DNA of 35,722 nt from Clostridia bacterium (lineage in GTDB: Bacteria; Bacillota; Peptococcia; DRI-13; SV3-B141): assembly GCA_018433015.1 (NCBI GenBank), contig JAHDSB010000058.1, positions 1 through 35,722 of the forward strand, read 5' to 3'. Numbering within the stretch: position 1 is the first letter of the stretch; the number at the start of each line of letters is the position of its first letter. Made by a program: the position numbers and the translations under genes. The notes beneath the pieces were generated by a model that did not search any database, was not told where the DNA came from, and saw only the letters and a program-made list of their open reading frames with translations. Below, in pieces: positions 23,819 to 32,694 of the stretch.

Positions 23819-24409
23819 CTATGGTTCAGGTGTATAGACAGGTTCATAAACCTCAGTGAACCAGCCTGTTATGGTGGTCGATGAAACACCCGGATCACCT
23901 TCTGTAACTTCCGCTTTCCATGGGTGCTTGCCCAATCCATCCAGCTTATTCCTGCGCATAACGGTTCCTTCAATGGTGGGTGTAGAAAAGGTAATGGAAT
24001 CAGCCTTTGTCTGTAAGTTGGTAGCTGGTAGTCCAAACTTAACACGATACAGCCAAAAATAGCGGTATGTTCCATTAGCCCTTTGCGCACGAAACCCCAC
24101 TGCAACGGGTGTACCCACGTTTTCACTAGCAGAGATTAGTACTCCGTTGTCATCAGTAGAAGCGCCAGTTAAATCCGCTGCGACCGTCGGACCAATGTCG
24201 TCTACACCGAGGGTGAGAGTACCACTGTTAAAGTCTTTCACAACCTCCGCCGCACCGTCGTCAGCGTACAGAATGGCTTCCACTAGTTCTACCGAAAGTT
24301 CAGCAGTGATGGCTTTTGCAAGTACAGAAGGTTGGGCATAAGTTTCCTCACCGTTAGCGTCCTCGGTTATTTTTGAATAGTACAGTCTATCAAGACCGAT
24401 AGTTGCCAT
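23819..24409 (-). CDS. Major tail (tube) protein
   Basis: A 196-aa protein, start MATIGLDRLYYSKITEDANGEETY. The features that identify it are LSVELVEAILYADDGAAEVVKDFNSGTL, GVDDIGPTVAADLTGA and YRYFWLYRVKFGLPATNLQTKADSITFSTPTIEGTVMRR, all typical of the siphophage tube family (Phi13-type major tail protein). Its position before the G/GT chaperones agrees. It polymerises into the tail tube, so it should be one of the most abundant virion proteins. Confidence 0.9.
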   Translation of the reverse strand: MATIGLDRLYYSKITEDANGEETYAQPSVLAKAITAELSVELVEAILYADDGAAEVVKDFNSGTLTLGVDDIGPTVAADLTGASTDDNGVLISASENVGTPVAVGFRAQRANGTYRYFWLYRVKFGLPATNLQTKADSITFSTPTIEGTVMRRNKLDGLGKHPWKAEVTEGDPGVSSTTITGWFTEVYEPVYTPEP

Positions 24410-24412
24410 GTG

Positions 24413-24754
24413 TTATTCCTCCAATCTATAGTTTTTCGCCACATCGATGGCATAATGGTGATATCCAGTATCATCCTCGTGACCGATATATCTTCGTTCT
24501 GTCACAGTAAACTCTGCATTTATTAAAGAAGTTGTGAGCTGTCTTTTCCGCCTTAGATAGTTATTTTTAGAGAACAGTGATATCCTCGCTTCCTGCACAT
24601 CAAAGCCTGGACGGTTATCAGCATGAACTTCAAAAATATCCGAAAGAGGGAGAATCACGACATACTCATCTGGTGCCAAACCTGAAAAAACCCCGGTTTC
24701 CACGGGAAGCGGTATAGTGGAAACAAGGGTATTCAATTCCTCTAAAATATTCAT
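24413..24754 (-). CDS. Tail terminator/completion-like protein
   Basis: A 113-aa protein, start MNILEELNTLVSTIPLPVETGVFSG, in the slot between the gp10-like and major tail genes where the tail terminator is usually encoded. The ATG overlaps the previous stop (ATGA). The DEYVVILPLSDIFEVHADNRPGFDVQEARISLFSK strand pattern fits the tail-completion fold. The identification is by position and general resemblance. Confidence 0.7.
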   Translation of the reverse strand: MNILEELNTLVSTIPLPVETGVFSGLAPDEYVVILPLSDIFEVHADNRPGFDVQEARISLFSKNNYLRRKRQLTTSLINAEFTVTERRYIGHEDDTGYHHYAIDVAKNYRLEE

Positions 24755-25182
24755 ATTTTCTCGATCTCCTCCTCCAGCTTGGCGACCATTGCGTTGATGC
24801 AAGGTTTCCTGGATGTATTCCTCGCAGGCTTTAGGAAGGGTTTTGCAGGCTGACCATGTTTGCCATATTCGATGATGCTGGCAAGTTTAGCATTGCTCTC
24901 ACCGTCAGATCGCGGCTCAGCAAAGCCAACTTTTACATTGAAGTTACCGTTTCTATCCTGCTTTGCACTCGAGAGTCCTAATGAAGATAGCAGCTCGCCC
25001 GTACTTTCAGATGGATATTTCGTGCCCTTGCCAACCACCTTACTTAGATTTCCTTTAACTTTATCCAGCACCACTTCACCGCCAACTTCCAAAACCTTAG
25101 GAAGAATCACATCGGTCTGGTCAGCTAATCGAGATACCTTTAAAAGGAATTCTTCTGGCATCTTTATATTCGCTTTTGCCAT
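24751..25182 (-). CDS. HK97 gp10-like tail-neck protein
   Basis: A 143-aa basic protein, start MAKANIKMPEEFLLKVSRLAD. GEVVLDKVKGNLSKVVGKGTKYPSESTGELLSSLGLS and IEYGKHGQPAKPFLKPARN are the hallmarks of the HK97 gp10 family, which helps join tail to head. The start at 25182 has GAGGTG 6 bases upstream. The head-closure stop overlaps its alternative GTG start by a few bases, and it overlaps the next gene by 4. Confidence 0.9.
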   Translation of the reverse strand: MAKANIKMPEEFLLKVSRLADQTDVILPKVLEVGGEVVLDKVKGNLSKVVGKGTKYPSESTGELLSSLGLSSAKQDRNGNFNVKVGFAEPRSDGESNAKLASIIEYGKHGQPAKPFLKPARNTSRKPCINAMVAKLEEEIEKI

Positions 25183-25187
25183 ATCCA

Positions 25188-25523
25188 TCACCTCACAGTT
25201 GGTTCTAGCTTTTCAGCTAAAACCTCGACATACATTCCTCGATTTCTTACATCCTCAACACTTAAAATCTGATATCTTCCATCATCACAGACGATGACCA
25301 TTTCATTCGTCACCTTAAGTCCGAAGATTTTCCTGAACCTGAATAGGGAAGTTGCAGATGAAAATGATGCCATATTCATCCACCGCTCACTGCCATGCCG
25401 ATCTTCTTTGTAAGCAAGAACACTTGCGAGTATGTTGTCACCTTTTGTTGCGAAACCTGCCTCATCCTTTATTGGTACCGTGCTAATGATATCGATGAAG
25501 GTATTCATCTTTCCAAAGCTCAT
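25188..25523 (-). CDS. Phage head closure protein
   Basis: A 111-aa protein, start MSFGKMNTFIDIISTVPIKDEAGFA. The segment DGRYQILSVEDVRNRGMYVEVLAEKLE is the conserved C-terminus of SPP1 gp16/HK97-type head closure proteins. It stands directly after the connector gene (TAG C ATG junction). It seals the portal channel after DNA packaging and receives the tail. Confidence 0.88.
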   Translation of the reverse strand: MSFGKMNTFIDIISTVPIKDEAGFATKGDNILASVLAYKEDRHGSERWMNMASFSSATSLFRFRKIFGLKVTNEMVIVCDDGRYQILSVEDVRNRGMYVEVLAEKLEPTVR

Positions 25524-25524
25524 G

Positions 25525-25845
25525 CTAAACACCCCACTCCCGGTCAAGTCGTAAAAGCAAGTTCACCGTGTTCCATACTTGTTGCCCTGCCTGTACGCTG
25601 TCGGCAAAGAAGCCTGCCGTCGAGCCATCCCTGCTTTCATAGAAATGACTCGACAACATAATCACTGCTTGTTCTGTTGTTGGAGGCATGGCATGGGTTT
25701 CATAATAGTTTTCAGGAACGTGCTGATAGCTCTGTGCATATGAGACTGCAGCAGTGATAAATCCAATAAGGAGGGAATCATCCTGATCATGCGTTAAAAT
25801 TAAGTTCGCTTTAACTTTAGGCAAGAGATTATCTGCCACTGCCAT
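25525..25845 (-). CDS. Head-tail connector protein (gp6-like)
   Basis: A 106-aa protein, start MAVADNLLPKVKANLILTHDQDDSLLIGFITAAVSYAQSY. This N-terminal helix pair is the HK97 gp6/phage_connect_1 signature. The rest (AVIMLSSHFYESRDG ... NLLLRLDREWG) matches the family. It would form a ring beneath the portal. AAGGAGG precedes the start. Confidence 0.9.
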   Translation of the reverse strand: MAVADNLLPKVKANLILTHDQDDSLLIGFITAAVSYAQSYQHVPENYYETHAMPPTTEQAVIMLSSHFYESRDGSTAGFFADSVQAGQQVWNTVNLLLRLDREWGV

Positions 25846-25871
25846 ACTACCAACCTCCTTTACATTCCACC

Positions 25872-26084
25872 TTAGTCAGTCTCCATAAGCCCCGCTGCCT
25901 TTAGTTTGGCGAGCAGAGAATTGAAGTCCGTAACTAATCCAGCAACATCGGTAGCTATGCTGTCTGCCTGATTTTCAAGAACAGGAAGCCCCGTAACCGA
26001 GGCCCCCTCTTTAATTTCTAAAACGCCACCGATAACAGTTTTTTCTCCGCCTTGTTCGGTATAGTTCTTCGTGTTATAACTCAT
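25872..26084 (-). CDS. Small head fibre-like protein
   Basis: A 70-aa protein: MSYNTKNYTEQGGEKTVIGG, then a run with the pattern LEIKEGASVTGLP, then a helical end ALLAKLKAAGLM. It lies between capsid and connector genes. Similar small proteins in Bacillota prophages are named head fibre proteins after phage phi29 gp8.5. The glycine/threonine-rich opening suits a decoration protein. Assignment is by resemblance and location. Confidence 0.6.
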   Translation of the reverse strand: MSYNTKNYTEQGGEKTVIGGVLEIKEGASVTGLPVLENQADSIATDVAGLVTDFNSLLAKLKAAGLMETD

Positions 26085-26096
26085 AAAGCACCTCCG

Positions 26097-27290
26097 TTAG
26101 GCTTTCTGTTGGAGTACCTTAACGGCCTCCGGTAAGATAAGCTTTCCGTCAACTCGTTGAGTCGCAATAAATCCTACTTGACCTGTGACAGCATAGAGTT
26201 CATTTAAGCGTTTGAATACTCGTCCTTGACGGTCTGCCACCCAGTAATAACTAAAATCACCGAATACCACAGTCTTTGCACCTGCTTCAATAGTAGGTAC
26301 ATATGCTGAGGTGTACAGCGGACGGTTAAGGATCATATCAGGTGTTCCTGCCTGGATGGAAGGTTGCCATAGGTATTGCCCATTACCGTCTTTCAATTTA
26401 CGAATAGCCTTTATTGTGGCATCGTTCATTACGAATACTGCCTTATTACGATAAGGTGCTTTTAAGCTGTAGAATAAATCTAATACCTCATCCAAAGTGA
26501 TGGCAGTGGCACTTGCCGCAGTAACACCAACTTGGCCGCCTCCTGTCGCATTAAGAATGCCTGTTGGCTTTCCTGTACCGTCACCTACAAAGAAGGCTTC
26601 CTCCTCCTTGTTACCAATACGACGTGCGAATTCTCTCGTGATATAGCTTTCGAGATTAAACACGGAATCATTTAGCAGTTCCTCAGAGACTTTAATCATC
26701 GTTGCTAGTTTATAAGCACCAATCGATACTTGACCGAAGCTGTCATCACTTTCTGGAATGGCTCCTTCTTCATCGATCCAGCTTGCAGAGCCTTTGCTTG
26801 CAACAACAGGAATCTTGCGGTCGCCAGAAGATGTTGTGATGACATTGGCTAACCTACGGAAAATATTTTCTTCCTCTAGGGCTTCTACTAGCGTACGCTC
26901 AAACTCATCTGGCACAAGGAATCCACCTTCAGAATCAGTTCCAATCTTTAGAGCGTTCCTTACTTCATAGCTGACATTGTCACGCATCGCATTCCAGAAA
27001 GCTTTTTTGTATTCAGCACTTGCACGACCGGTCCTTTCCTCTCCAGTTCTAGTAGGTTCGTTCGTAATTGGGTTACTGGTTGCTTTCGACAGTTCCAAGT
27101 CGATAGATGCTTGACGTTCCAAACGTTCAATTTCCTTACCAAGAGCCACCACATCGGCTTCCATTTTTTCATAGGTTGTCGTGTCCTCGGCGGATAACAA
27201 TCCATCACCGCCACGTTTTGAATCAAGGAATGCCTTTGCTGCGTCCCATGCTTTAGCGCGTTTCTCACGCAATTCAAGAATTTTACTCAT
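26097..27290 (-). CDS. Major capsid protein, HK97 family
   Basis: A 397-aa protein. The first about 75 residues (MSKILELREKRAKAWDAAKA ... IERLERQASIDLELS) are the coiled-coil scaffolding delta domain, removed by the upstream protease. The mature HK97 fold begins near GRASAEYKKAFWNAMRDN and includes RKIPVVASKGSASWIDEEGAIPESD, EEAFFVGDGTGKPTGIL and FGDFSYYWVADRQGRVFKRL. It follows protease and portal, the standard order. It should be the most abundant virion protein. Confidence 0.97.
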   Translation of the reverse strand: MSKILELREKRAKAWDAAKAFLDSKRGGDGLLSAEDTTTYEKMEADVVALGKEIERLERQASIDLELSKATSNPITNEPTRTGEERTGRASAEYKKAFWNAMRDNVSYEVRNALKIGTDSEGGFLVPDEFERTLVEALEEENIFRRLANVITTSSGDRKIPVVASKGSASWIDEEGAIPESDDSFGQVSIGAYKLATMIKVSEELLNDSVFNLESYITREFARRIGNKEEEAFFVGDGTGKPTGILNATGGGQVGVTAASATAITLDEVLDLFYSLKAPYRNKAVFVMNDATIKAIRKLKDGNGQYLWQPSIQAGTPDMILNRPLYTSAYVPTIEAGAKTVVFGDFSYYWVADRQGRVFKRLNELYAVTGQVGFIATQRVDGKLILPEAVKVLQQKA

Positions 27291-27309
27291 CGTTATTTCC
27301 TCCTTTAAA

Positions 27310-27999
27310 TTAGTGCAAAATTAAAGAAAGCCGCTTATCCAGCGACTCAATGGGTGTACCTGTTTTCTGTTTTGGTTGTTTTGGTAGCTTGCTGATAAGC
27401 GAGTTAGTAACCGCCATCCTGCTAAAAATAAGACTATCCGTCAAATCCGGCGCTTCACTTTCCATGAACATTATCTTGTCTGCAAAACCAAGTTCAATGG
27501 CTTTATTTGCATTCATCCATGATTCTGCATCCATTAGATGGGAGAGTTTTGTTCGGGAAAGACCCGTTTTTAACTCATAAGCATTAATAATACTTTCCTT
27601 GACCTCATCTAATAGAGCCTTTGCTCGAAGCATTTCCTCACTGTCACCGATGGCAATCGTTGATGGGTTATGAATCATTAGCATGGATACAGGAGACATA
27701 TATACATCTCCACCTGCCATAGCAATAACGGATGCCGCACTTGCCGCAAGCCCATCAATCTTTACAGTGACTTTTCCGGTATACTCCATAAGCATGTTAT
27801 AAATCTGAGCTGCTGCGAACACATCACCACCAGGGGAATTAATCCACACCGTAATATCGCCGGTGCCTGCCAGCAATTCATCTTTAAAAATCTTAGGTGT
27901 GACCTCATCGCCCCACCACGTTTCTTCGGATATCACTCCATTTAAATAGAGGGTACGTTCTTCATCAGAATCTCGCACCCAGTTCCAAAACTTCCTCAT
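27310..27999 (-). CDS. ClpP-like head maturation protease
   Basis: A 229-aa serine protease of the ClpP/SppA-related phage prohead type. It has WINSPGGDVFAAAQIYNML for the oxyanion loop region, nucleophile Ser87 in GLAASAAS and His110 in MLMIHNPS. The third catalytic residue is probably an Asp/Glu around 130-170. It cleaves capsid delta domains during head maturation. The ATG lies immediately after the portal stop (TAAATG), coupling the two. Confidence 0.93.
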   Translation of the reverse strand: MRKFWNWVRDSDEERTLYLNGVISEETWWGDEVTPKIFKDELLAGTGDITVWINSPGGDVFAAAQIYNMLMEYTGKVTVKIDGLAASAASVIAMAGGDVYMSPVSMLMIHNPSTIAIGDSEEMLRAKALLDEVKESIINAYELKTGLSRTKLSHLMDAESWMNANKAIELGFADKIMFMESEAPDLTDSLIFSRMAVTNSLISKLPKQPKQKTGTPIESLDKRLSLILH

Positions 28000-29244
28000 T
28001 TACTGACCTCCTTCGGTTTTGGCAAACGCACCTGCGTCAGCCAGTTTTGTCATATTTCCGTTAACCAGATATAAGTCGCCACCTTCCTCAGCCGGTATGC
28101 GGTTCATATCCTCCAGTTCACGGATATCGTTGGCTGACATCCAGCCATTCTGTCGACCTGTAGCGTAACCATTCATACGACTTTGATAATCTCCACGAAG
28201 CAGACCATCTAAATTGAACTTGATAAACAATGAAGTTTTCTCAGAAGGCAAAATAAGCGATTGCTGAAGACTTTGTTCCCATCGCACCACCCACGGATCG
28301 AGGGTGTATTTTACAAACTCTAAAGACTGCTGCTCAATATTGGAGAAACTAGACTTCTCAAGATCACCCACCATATGAGGTGGCACTCGGAAAATCCTCG
28401 CAATCTCATTAATTTGGAATTTCCGTGTTTCAAGAAATTGTGCCTGTTCCGGTGGGATACCAATGGCTTGAAACTTCATGCCTTCCTCCAACACAGCAAT
28501 TTTGTGGGCATTGCCTGTGCCTTGGTAGGCACTATTCCAACTTTCCTTGACCCTCTGTATATCTTTGATTACACCTGGGTGCTCCAGCACACCTCCGGGA
28601 TTTGCGCCATTGGCAAAGAATGCCGCACCGTACTCTTCAGTAGCAAGTGACATACCGATTGCATTTTTAGCCATGGCAATAGGGCTATAACCAATGAGTC
28701 CATCAAAACCTAAGCCAGGAATGTGAAGAACTTCATCTTTACGGAGTGTGACATAGCCGCCTTTTGGGTTTAGGCCACTTTCATCCGTATCACGGTAATA
28801 GGTATAGACCAGCTCACCATTTGTTGCTCGACTAACCTCCATCTTGTTGGGGAGTAGGGGATAAAGCGCCACTGCCTGCCCACGACCGTTTCTGACCACC
28901 TGTGCATAGGCATTTCCCCAAAGCAAAAGATGACTCATCAGTGTTTCTCGAAACACAAATGAAGTCATCTCTGGATTTGGTTCATCATGAAGAAGGTAAT
29001 ACAGCGGGTGAAAAGGAATCTTTTCTTTACCTCCATCAGAACGATATCTATATACATGGAGTGGCAGTCCTGCAATCGCTTCAGCTAGTATCCTTACGCA
29101 GGCATACACTGCTGTTGCTTGCATTGCAGTACGCTCGTTCACTGTTTTGCCAGATGACGTACCACCAAACAGGAAGGAAAATGCACTACCCACACGGTTT
29201 TGCGGTTTGTCCCTTGACCGAAACAGTCCTTTTATTAGATTCAT
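28000..29244 (-). CDS. Phage portal protein, HK97 type
   Basis: A 414-aa portal, start MNLIKGLFRSRDK, with GGAGGTG upstream. Family features include TAVYACVRILAEAIAGLPLHVYRY, LLHDEPNPEMTSFVFRETL, LWGNAYAQVVRNGRG and the IFRVPPHMVGDLEKSSFSNIEQQSLEFVKYTL stem region. Twelve copies form the DNA entry ring at one capsid vertex and dock the terminase. The longer frame (to 29253) lacks a ribosome binding site at its GTG. Confidence 0.96.
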   Translation of the reverse strand: MNLIKGLFRSRDKPQNRVGSAFSFLFGGTSSGKTVNERTAMQATAVYACVRILAEAIAGLPLHVYRYRSDGGKEKIPFHPLYYLLHDEPNPEMTSFVFRETLMSHLLLWGNAYAQVVRNGRGQAVALYPLLPNKMEVSRATNGELVYTYYRDTDESGLNPKGGYVTLRKDEVLHIPGLGFDGLIGYSPIAMAKNAIGMSLATEEYGAAFFANGANPGGVLEHPGVIKDIQRVKESWNSAYQGTGNAHKIAVLEEGMKFQAIGIPPEQAQFLETRKFQINEIARIFRVPPHMVGDLEKSSFSNIEQQSLEFVKYTLDPWVVRWEQSLQQSLILPSEKTSLFIKFNLDGLLRGDYQSRMNGYATGRQNGWMSANDIRELEDMNRIPAEEGGDLYLVNGNMTKLADAGAFAKTEGGQ

Positions 29245-29288
29245 AGGCGTCACCTCCGAATATAAACATTGTTGTTAACCATTAAGGT

Positions 29289-30893
29289 TTAAAAGACAAT
29301 CAAACCTCTCTCGTCATACACTGAATCTCCGCTATTACCTGAGCCACAACGGATAGCACGATCAAGTGCCATGATGGTCGCTACCGCACCATCTATCTTT
29401 TCTGTACTTTTTTCCTTATCCGGTTTCACGTTACCTGCCGGATCAGTTTTTATAAAGATGTTGTCCATCATCCAACGAAGCACTGGATGCCCACCGTGGG
29501 CTATTCTTTCTTCTAATGTCAATTTCATTAGTTCTTTGGTTGGCGGTGACATATCTTTAAAGCCTTGACCGAATGGAACAACAGTAAAGCCTGCTCCTTC
29601 AAGGTTCTGAACCATTTGAACTGCTCCCCAACGGTCAAATGCAATTTCTCGAATGTTATACTTCTCGCCAAGTTCTTCAATAAACCGCTCAATGTAGCCG
29701 TAATGCACTACATTGCCTTCTGTGGTTAGAATATATCCCTGTTTCTCCCAAAGATCGTATTGTACATGGTCTCTTCGAACTCGGAGGTCAATGTTGTCCT
29801 CTGGCATCCAAAAATACGGAAGAACAATGTATTTATCTGTTTCATCCTCCGGTGGGAAAACTAGTACAAAGGCTGTAATATCTGTTGTAGAAGATAAGTC
29901 AAGACCTCCATAACACACCCGTCCTTCGAGACTTTCTGGTATAACTGGAAATGCACAGGCATCCCACTTTGCCATTGGCATCCATCGGACAGATTGTTTA
30001 ACCCACTGATTTAAGCGTAATTGCCGGAAGCTGTTCTCCTCAGCTGGGTTCTGCTTTGCACTTTCACAAGCAGCTCTTACCTTGTCAATTCCCACTGTAA
30101 TTCCCAAGCTTGGATTTGCCTTTTTCCACACTTTTGGGTCTGTCCAATCATCCTCTTCTTTAGCACCGTAGATTACAGGGTAAAACGTAGGATCGTATTT
30201 TCTGCCCTCAATAATATCAACCGCTTTCTGGTGTGTTTCGTAGCAGATACTCTGGGTATCCGTCCCCGCAGTGGTGATAAGAAAATATAGCGGTTGGGTC
30301 CTCGCATCCCCAGATCCTTTCGTCATAACGTCAAATAGTTTCCTATTTGGCTGAGTATGAAGTTCATCAAAAACAACACCATGTATATTGAAGCCGTGTT
30401 TGGAGTAGGCTTCAGCCGACAATACCTGATAGAAGCTGTTGGTCGGCAGGTACACCAATCGCTTAGTTGAAGCCAGCAACTTTACACGTTTATTTAGTGC
30501 CGGACACATCCGCACCATATCGGCTGCTACTTCAAATACAATTGATGCCTGCTGGCGGTCGGCAGCACAACCGTACACCTCCGCCCGTTCCTCCCCATCA
30601 CCGCAAGTGAGGAGAAGTGCAATTGCTGCGGCAAGCTCACTTTTTCCCATCTTTTTAGGTATTTCTACATAAGCAGTGTTAAACTGCCGATATCCATCTG
30701 GCTTTAAAATCCCGAATAGATCACGGATGATTTGCTCCTGCCAATCGATAAGTTCAAAAGGCTTACCTGCCCATAAACCTTTCGTATGGGAGAGTGCTTC
30801 GATAAAAGCCACAGCGTAATCAGCAGCATCCTTATCGTAATATGACCCATCAGCTATAAAGGCGGTCGGCTTATATTTCTTCAGTTTCCGCAT
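29289..30893 (-). CDS. Terminase large subunit (DNA packaging motor)
   Basis: A 534-aa packaging ATPase/nuclease, start MRKLKKYKPTAFIADGSYYDK. The ATPase domain has a Walker A-like PKKMGKSE (about residue 78) and Walker B GVVFDELH. The C-terminal RNaseH-like nuclease carries the acidic residues of YGGLDLSSTTDITAFVL, IAFDRWGAVQMVQN and EKIDGAVATIMALDRAI. It cuts concatemeric DNA and drives it into the prohead. No small terminase gene is present next to it; it may lie outside the window, beyond the IS insertion. A terminator-like hairpin stands just upstream. Confidence 0.96.
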   Translation of the reverse strand: MRKLKKYKPTAFIADGSYYDKDAADYAVAFIEALSHTKGLWAGKPFELIDWQEQIIRDLFGILKPDGYRQFNTAYVEIPKKMGKSELAAAIALLLTCGDGEERAEVYGCAADRQQASIVFEVAADMVRMCPALNKRVKLLASTKRLVYLPTNSFYQVLSAEAYSKHGFNIHGVVFDELHTQPNRKLFDVMTKGSGDARTQPLYFLITTAGTDTQSICYETHQKAVDIIEGRKYDPTFYPVIYGAKEEDDWTDPKVWKKANPSLGITVGIDKVRAACESAKQNPAEENSFRQLRLNQWVKQSVRWMPMAKWDACAFPVIPESLEGRVCYGGLDLSSTTDITAFVLVFPPEDETDKYIVLPYFWMPEDNIDLRVRRDHVQYDLWEKQGYILTTEGNVVHYGYIERFIEELGEKYNIREIAFDRWGAVQMVQNLEGAGFTVVPFGQGFKDMSPPTKELMKLTLEERIAHGGHPVLRWMMDNIFIKTDPAGNVKPDKEKSTEKIDGAVATIMALDRAIRCGSGNSGDSVYDERGLIVF

Positions 30894-30920
30894 AAACACC
30901 GCCCCTTTTATGAAAAAGGA

Positions 30921-30958
30921 CAAAAGAAAAGAGCTTCAATCCTATAGATAGAAGCCCT
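30921..30958 (-). terminator. Terminator hairpin immediately before the terminase gene
   Basis: The minus strand AGGGCTTC (30951-30958) pairs with GAAGCTCT (30930-30937) as an 8-bp stem with one G-T pair and a 13-base loop, followed by TTTTCTTTT. It stands 25 bases after the DUF5049 stop and only about 30 bases before the terminase ribosome binding site, so no promoter fits in between. Confidence 0.75.
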
Positions 30959-30982
30959 TCTCCTTATCCTGTTTAATTTTAT

Positions 30983-31171
30983 TTACTTATTTCCATCCAC
31001 TTCCCCTGTCATTATGAAATGAGCATATTCCGCTTTATGGTCTATTAAATAGACTACCAATTCATAAAACCCTCGTTCATTTGCTTCATACTGGACTCGG
31101 TTCACATCAAACATATTTGTGATTCCACTTTCACGGATGGAAAGGATTTGTTCCTTAATTATCTCATTCAT
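30983..31171 (-). CDS. DUF5049 small phage protein
   Basis: A 62-aa protein, start MNEIIKEQILSIRESGITNMFDVNRVQ, with GGAGGAGG upstream. The sequence (VQYEANERGFYELVVYLIDHKAEYAHFI) matches the DUF5049 family common beside terminase genes of Bacillota prophages. Its start lies inside the end of the upstream gene (8-base overlap). Function is unknown; the compact helical pattern could bind nucleic acid or the host transcription machinery, but nothing in the sequence settles it. Confidence 0.7.
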   Translation of the reverse strand: MNEIIKEQILSIRESGITNMFDVNRVQYEANERGFYELVVYLIDHKAEYAHFIMTGEVDGNK

Positions 31172-31622
31172 TGATTGCCTCCTCCGATTCAGCTGAATCG
31201 GTTGTCGCTTTGCGCAGGATATCCACATCGAAGCCCGCACTCTTATAGCCTTCTAAAATGGTACTGTAATAATGACAGCTCGGTTGTCCAAGCGGTCTTC
31301 CGTCATTCATAATGTAGACCATCGCATTAACGGTTTTTCCGTTCAATTTCACTTTTACGGTTTCCTTGCGATAAAGGAAAGGCCATCCTTCGTAGCGATC
31401 AAGTGCCGCCTCATCAGCCGGTGTGATTTCCCACACCAACACGGGTACACTGTCTCCCTTAAAAGGCTCAATGGTTGCCACAGCGCCCGCGTGTGCCCCT
31501 CTAAATAACAAGCGGTGATCATTGATTTGGCTAGTTCCTACCACCTTCGCTGTGGGGCATCTGTTGGCCATTTGCTCCAGGTTAAGGTTGGAGCCATAGG
31601 CAAGATATAATTTACTATTCAT
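31164..31622 (-). CDS. Gamma-glutamylcyclotransferase-like (AIG2/GGCT) protein
   Basis: A 152-aa protein of the GGCT fold, start MNSKLYLAYGSNLNLEQMANRCP, where YGSNL is the hallmark substrate-binding loop. ALDRYEGWPFLYRKETVKV contains the likely catalytic Glu of the DxxEG segment. Family members release 5-oxoproline from gamma-glutamyl compounds. It is encoded right after an amidoligase, an association proposed to make and remove peptide or amine tags in phages and bacteria. The start at 31622 is preferred to 31628 because of spacing from GGAGG. Confidence 0.85.
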   Translation of the reverse strand: MNSKLYLAYGSNLNLEQMANRCPTAKVVGTSQINDHRLLFRGAHAGAVATIEPFKGDSVPVLVWEITPADEAALDRYEGWPFLYRKETVKVKLNGKTVNAMVYIMNDGRPLGQPSCHYYSTILEGYKSAGFDVDILRKATTDSAESEEAINE

Positions 31623-31660
31623 TGTCATCCTCCTTCTTAGCTTTGGGGTTTAAGGGCAGC

Positions 31661-32560
31661 TCAGGCTGCCCGAAACCGCCATGCAGCTGAACCCGAAAGT
31701 GCTGCGGTTAAATGTTCTCTGCAGTTTGCAAATTCGTCTCCAATGAAACCAATTCGGTTTAGGTAGGTTCTCATGGCGAATTTCTCGTTCTCCACCTGAG
31801 GTTTCTTTGCCGATGCACACTTTTGCGTTAAGGCTTGGTGGTTAATGGCGAGTGCTAGAACAATGTAGCTTCTTATCTTTCCAGCATGAAGCTCGCTGTT
31901 AAACCCTCGAAGTTCAACTGTATGGTTTCCAGTAAAAAAGCTGTGAAGGTTGAGGAAATGGTAGCGGCTATTGTGATAGTGGGCGCTTCTACTCTCACTG
32001 TAGCCTTCGTACCAAATGTCCTCAATTTCTCTCAAAGTTTTAGGCTTCTTGCGGTTCATTTTCTCAACCAAAATGCTGTCCATCTTTTTGCAGTAGTTCA
32101 TTCTCTGCGGTGCAATTTGAAGTGCTTTGTAAAATAAGTCGTTTTTGCTTGAGATGATATTTACAAAGTTTCGAATACTTCTTGGTGTATGCTTAGCACC
32201 GTCTAGATGAATGTGAATGCCGCAAGATGTATTTGTAAAGGCTCCGGCTTTGCGGAGCTTTCTCACCAGCTCCTGTAATGTTTCAATGTCCTCTTGGTAG
32301 GTAAGGATGGGGCTGACTAACTCGACGCTGTATTCTCTGCCAGCGGCGACCTTCCTTCCACCTTCTTTTCTTTGGCAGTGGATGCTCCCGTCACTCATAA
32401 ACTTCCAAACCCGACCGTCTGGTGCTGTTACCTTTTTCGTATCGTAATAGGTCCCGCCTTCAGCATAAGTGCCTTGTAGAAATTCAGTAACAACCTTTGC
32501 TGCTTTTTCCCTTGTGATTCCTGTGAACTCGATTTCGATTCCAAATTTTGCGTTTAACAT
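31661..32560 (-). CDS. Amidoligase-family protein
   Basis: A 299-aa glutamine-synthetase-fold amidoligase. Marker segments are FGIEIEFTGI (metal-binding Glu pair, residues 6-15), CGIHIHLDG (about 115) and TVELRGFNSELHAGKIRSYI (about 215-235, with Glu/Arg of the family active site). Enzymes of this family couple carboxylates to amines using ATP; here the target is unknown, possibly a phage or host protein. The last about 45 residues form a module shared with the unrecognised gene at 32919-33611. AAGGAGCG precedes the start. Confidence 0.85.
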   Translation of the reverse strand: MLNAKFGIEIEFTGITREKAAKVVTEFLQGTYAEGGTYYDTKKVTAPDGRVWKFMSDGSIHCQRKEGGRKVAAGREYSVELVSPILTYQEDIETLQELVRKLRKAGAFTNTSCGIHIHLDGAKHTPRSIRNFVNIISSKNDLFYKALQIAPQRMNYCKKMDSILVEKMNRKKPKTLREIEDIWYEGYSESRSAHYHNSRYHFLNLHSFFTGNHTVELRGFNSELHAGKIRSYIVLALAINHQALTQKCASAKKPQVENEKFAMRTYLNRIGFIGDEFANCREHLTAALSGSAAWRFRAA

Positions 32561-32591
32561 TTTTCTCGCTCCTTCTAAAGTGTGTGTGTCC

Positions 32592-32635
32592 TTTCGGCAT
32601 GTACATATATCACTCTAAAAGGCTTTTATAGCAAG
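32592..32635 (-). repeat. 44-bp promoter-like repeat, copy 1 (before the amidoligase)
   Basis: Shares 37 of 44 positions with the copy at 33631-33674, with an identical 21-base core (32601-32621). On the minus strand it contains a -35-like TTGCTA and extended -10 TGATATATG with about 19 bp between. It lies 32-75 bases before the amidoligase ATG. It may be a phage promoter with a shared operator. Confidence 0.65.
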
Positions 32636-32694
32636 GCAATTCCGCAATATAAATCTACATATTTGCTGCCATATTTGGCTCAAAATGTGTATGG

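Noticed and set aside
24860-25297. 145-codon plus-strand frame across two head-tail genes
   Set aside because: It crosses two well-supported minus-strand genes and has no initiation signal.
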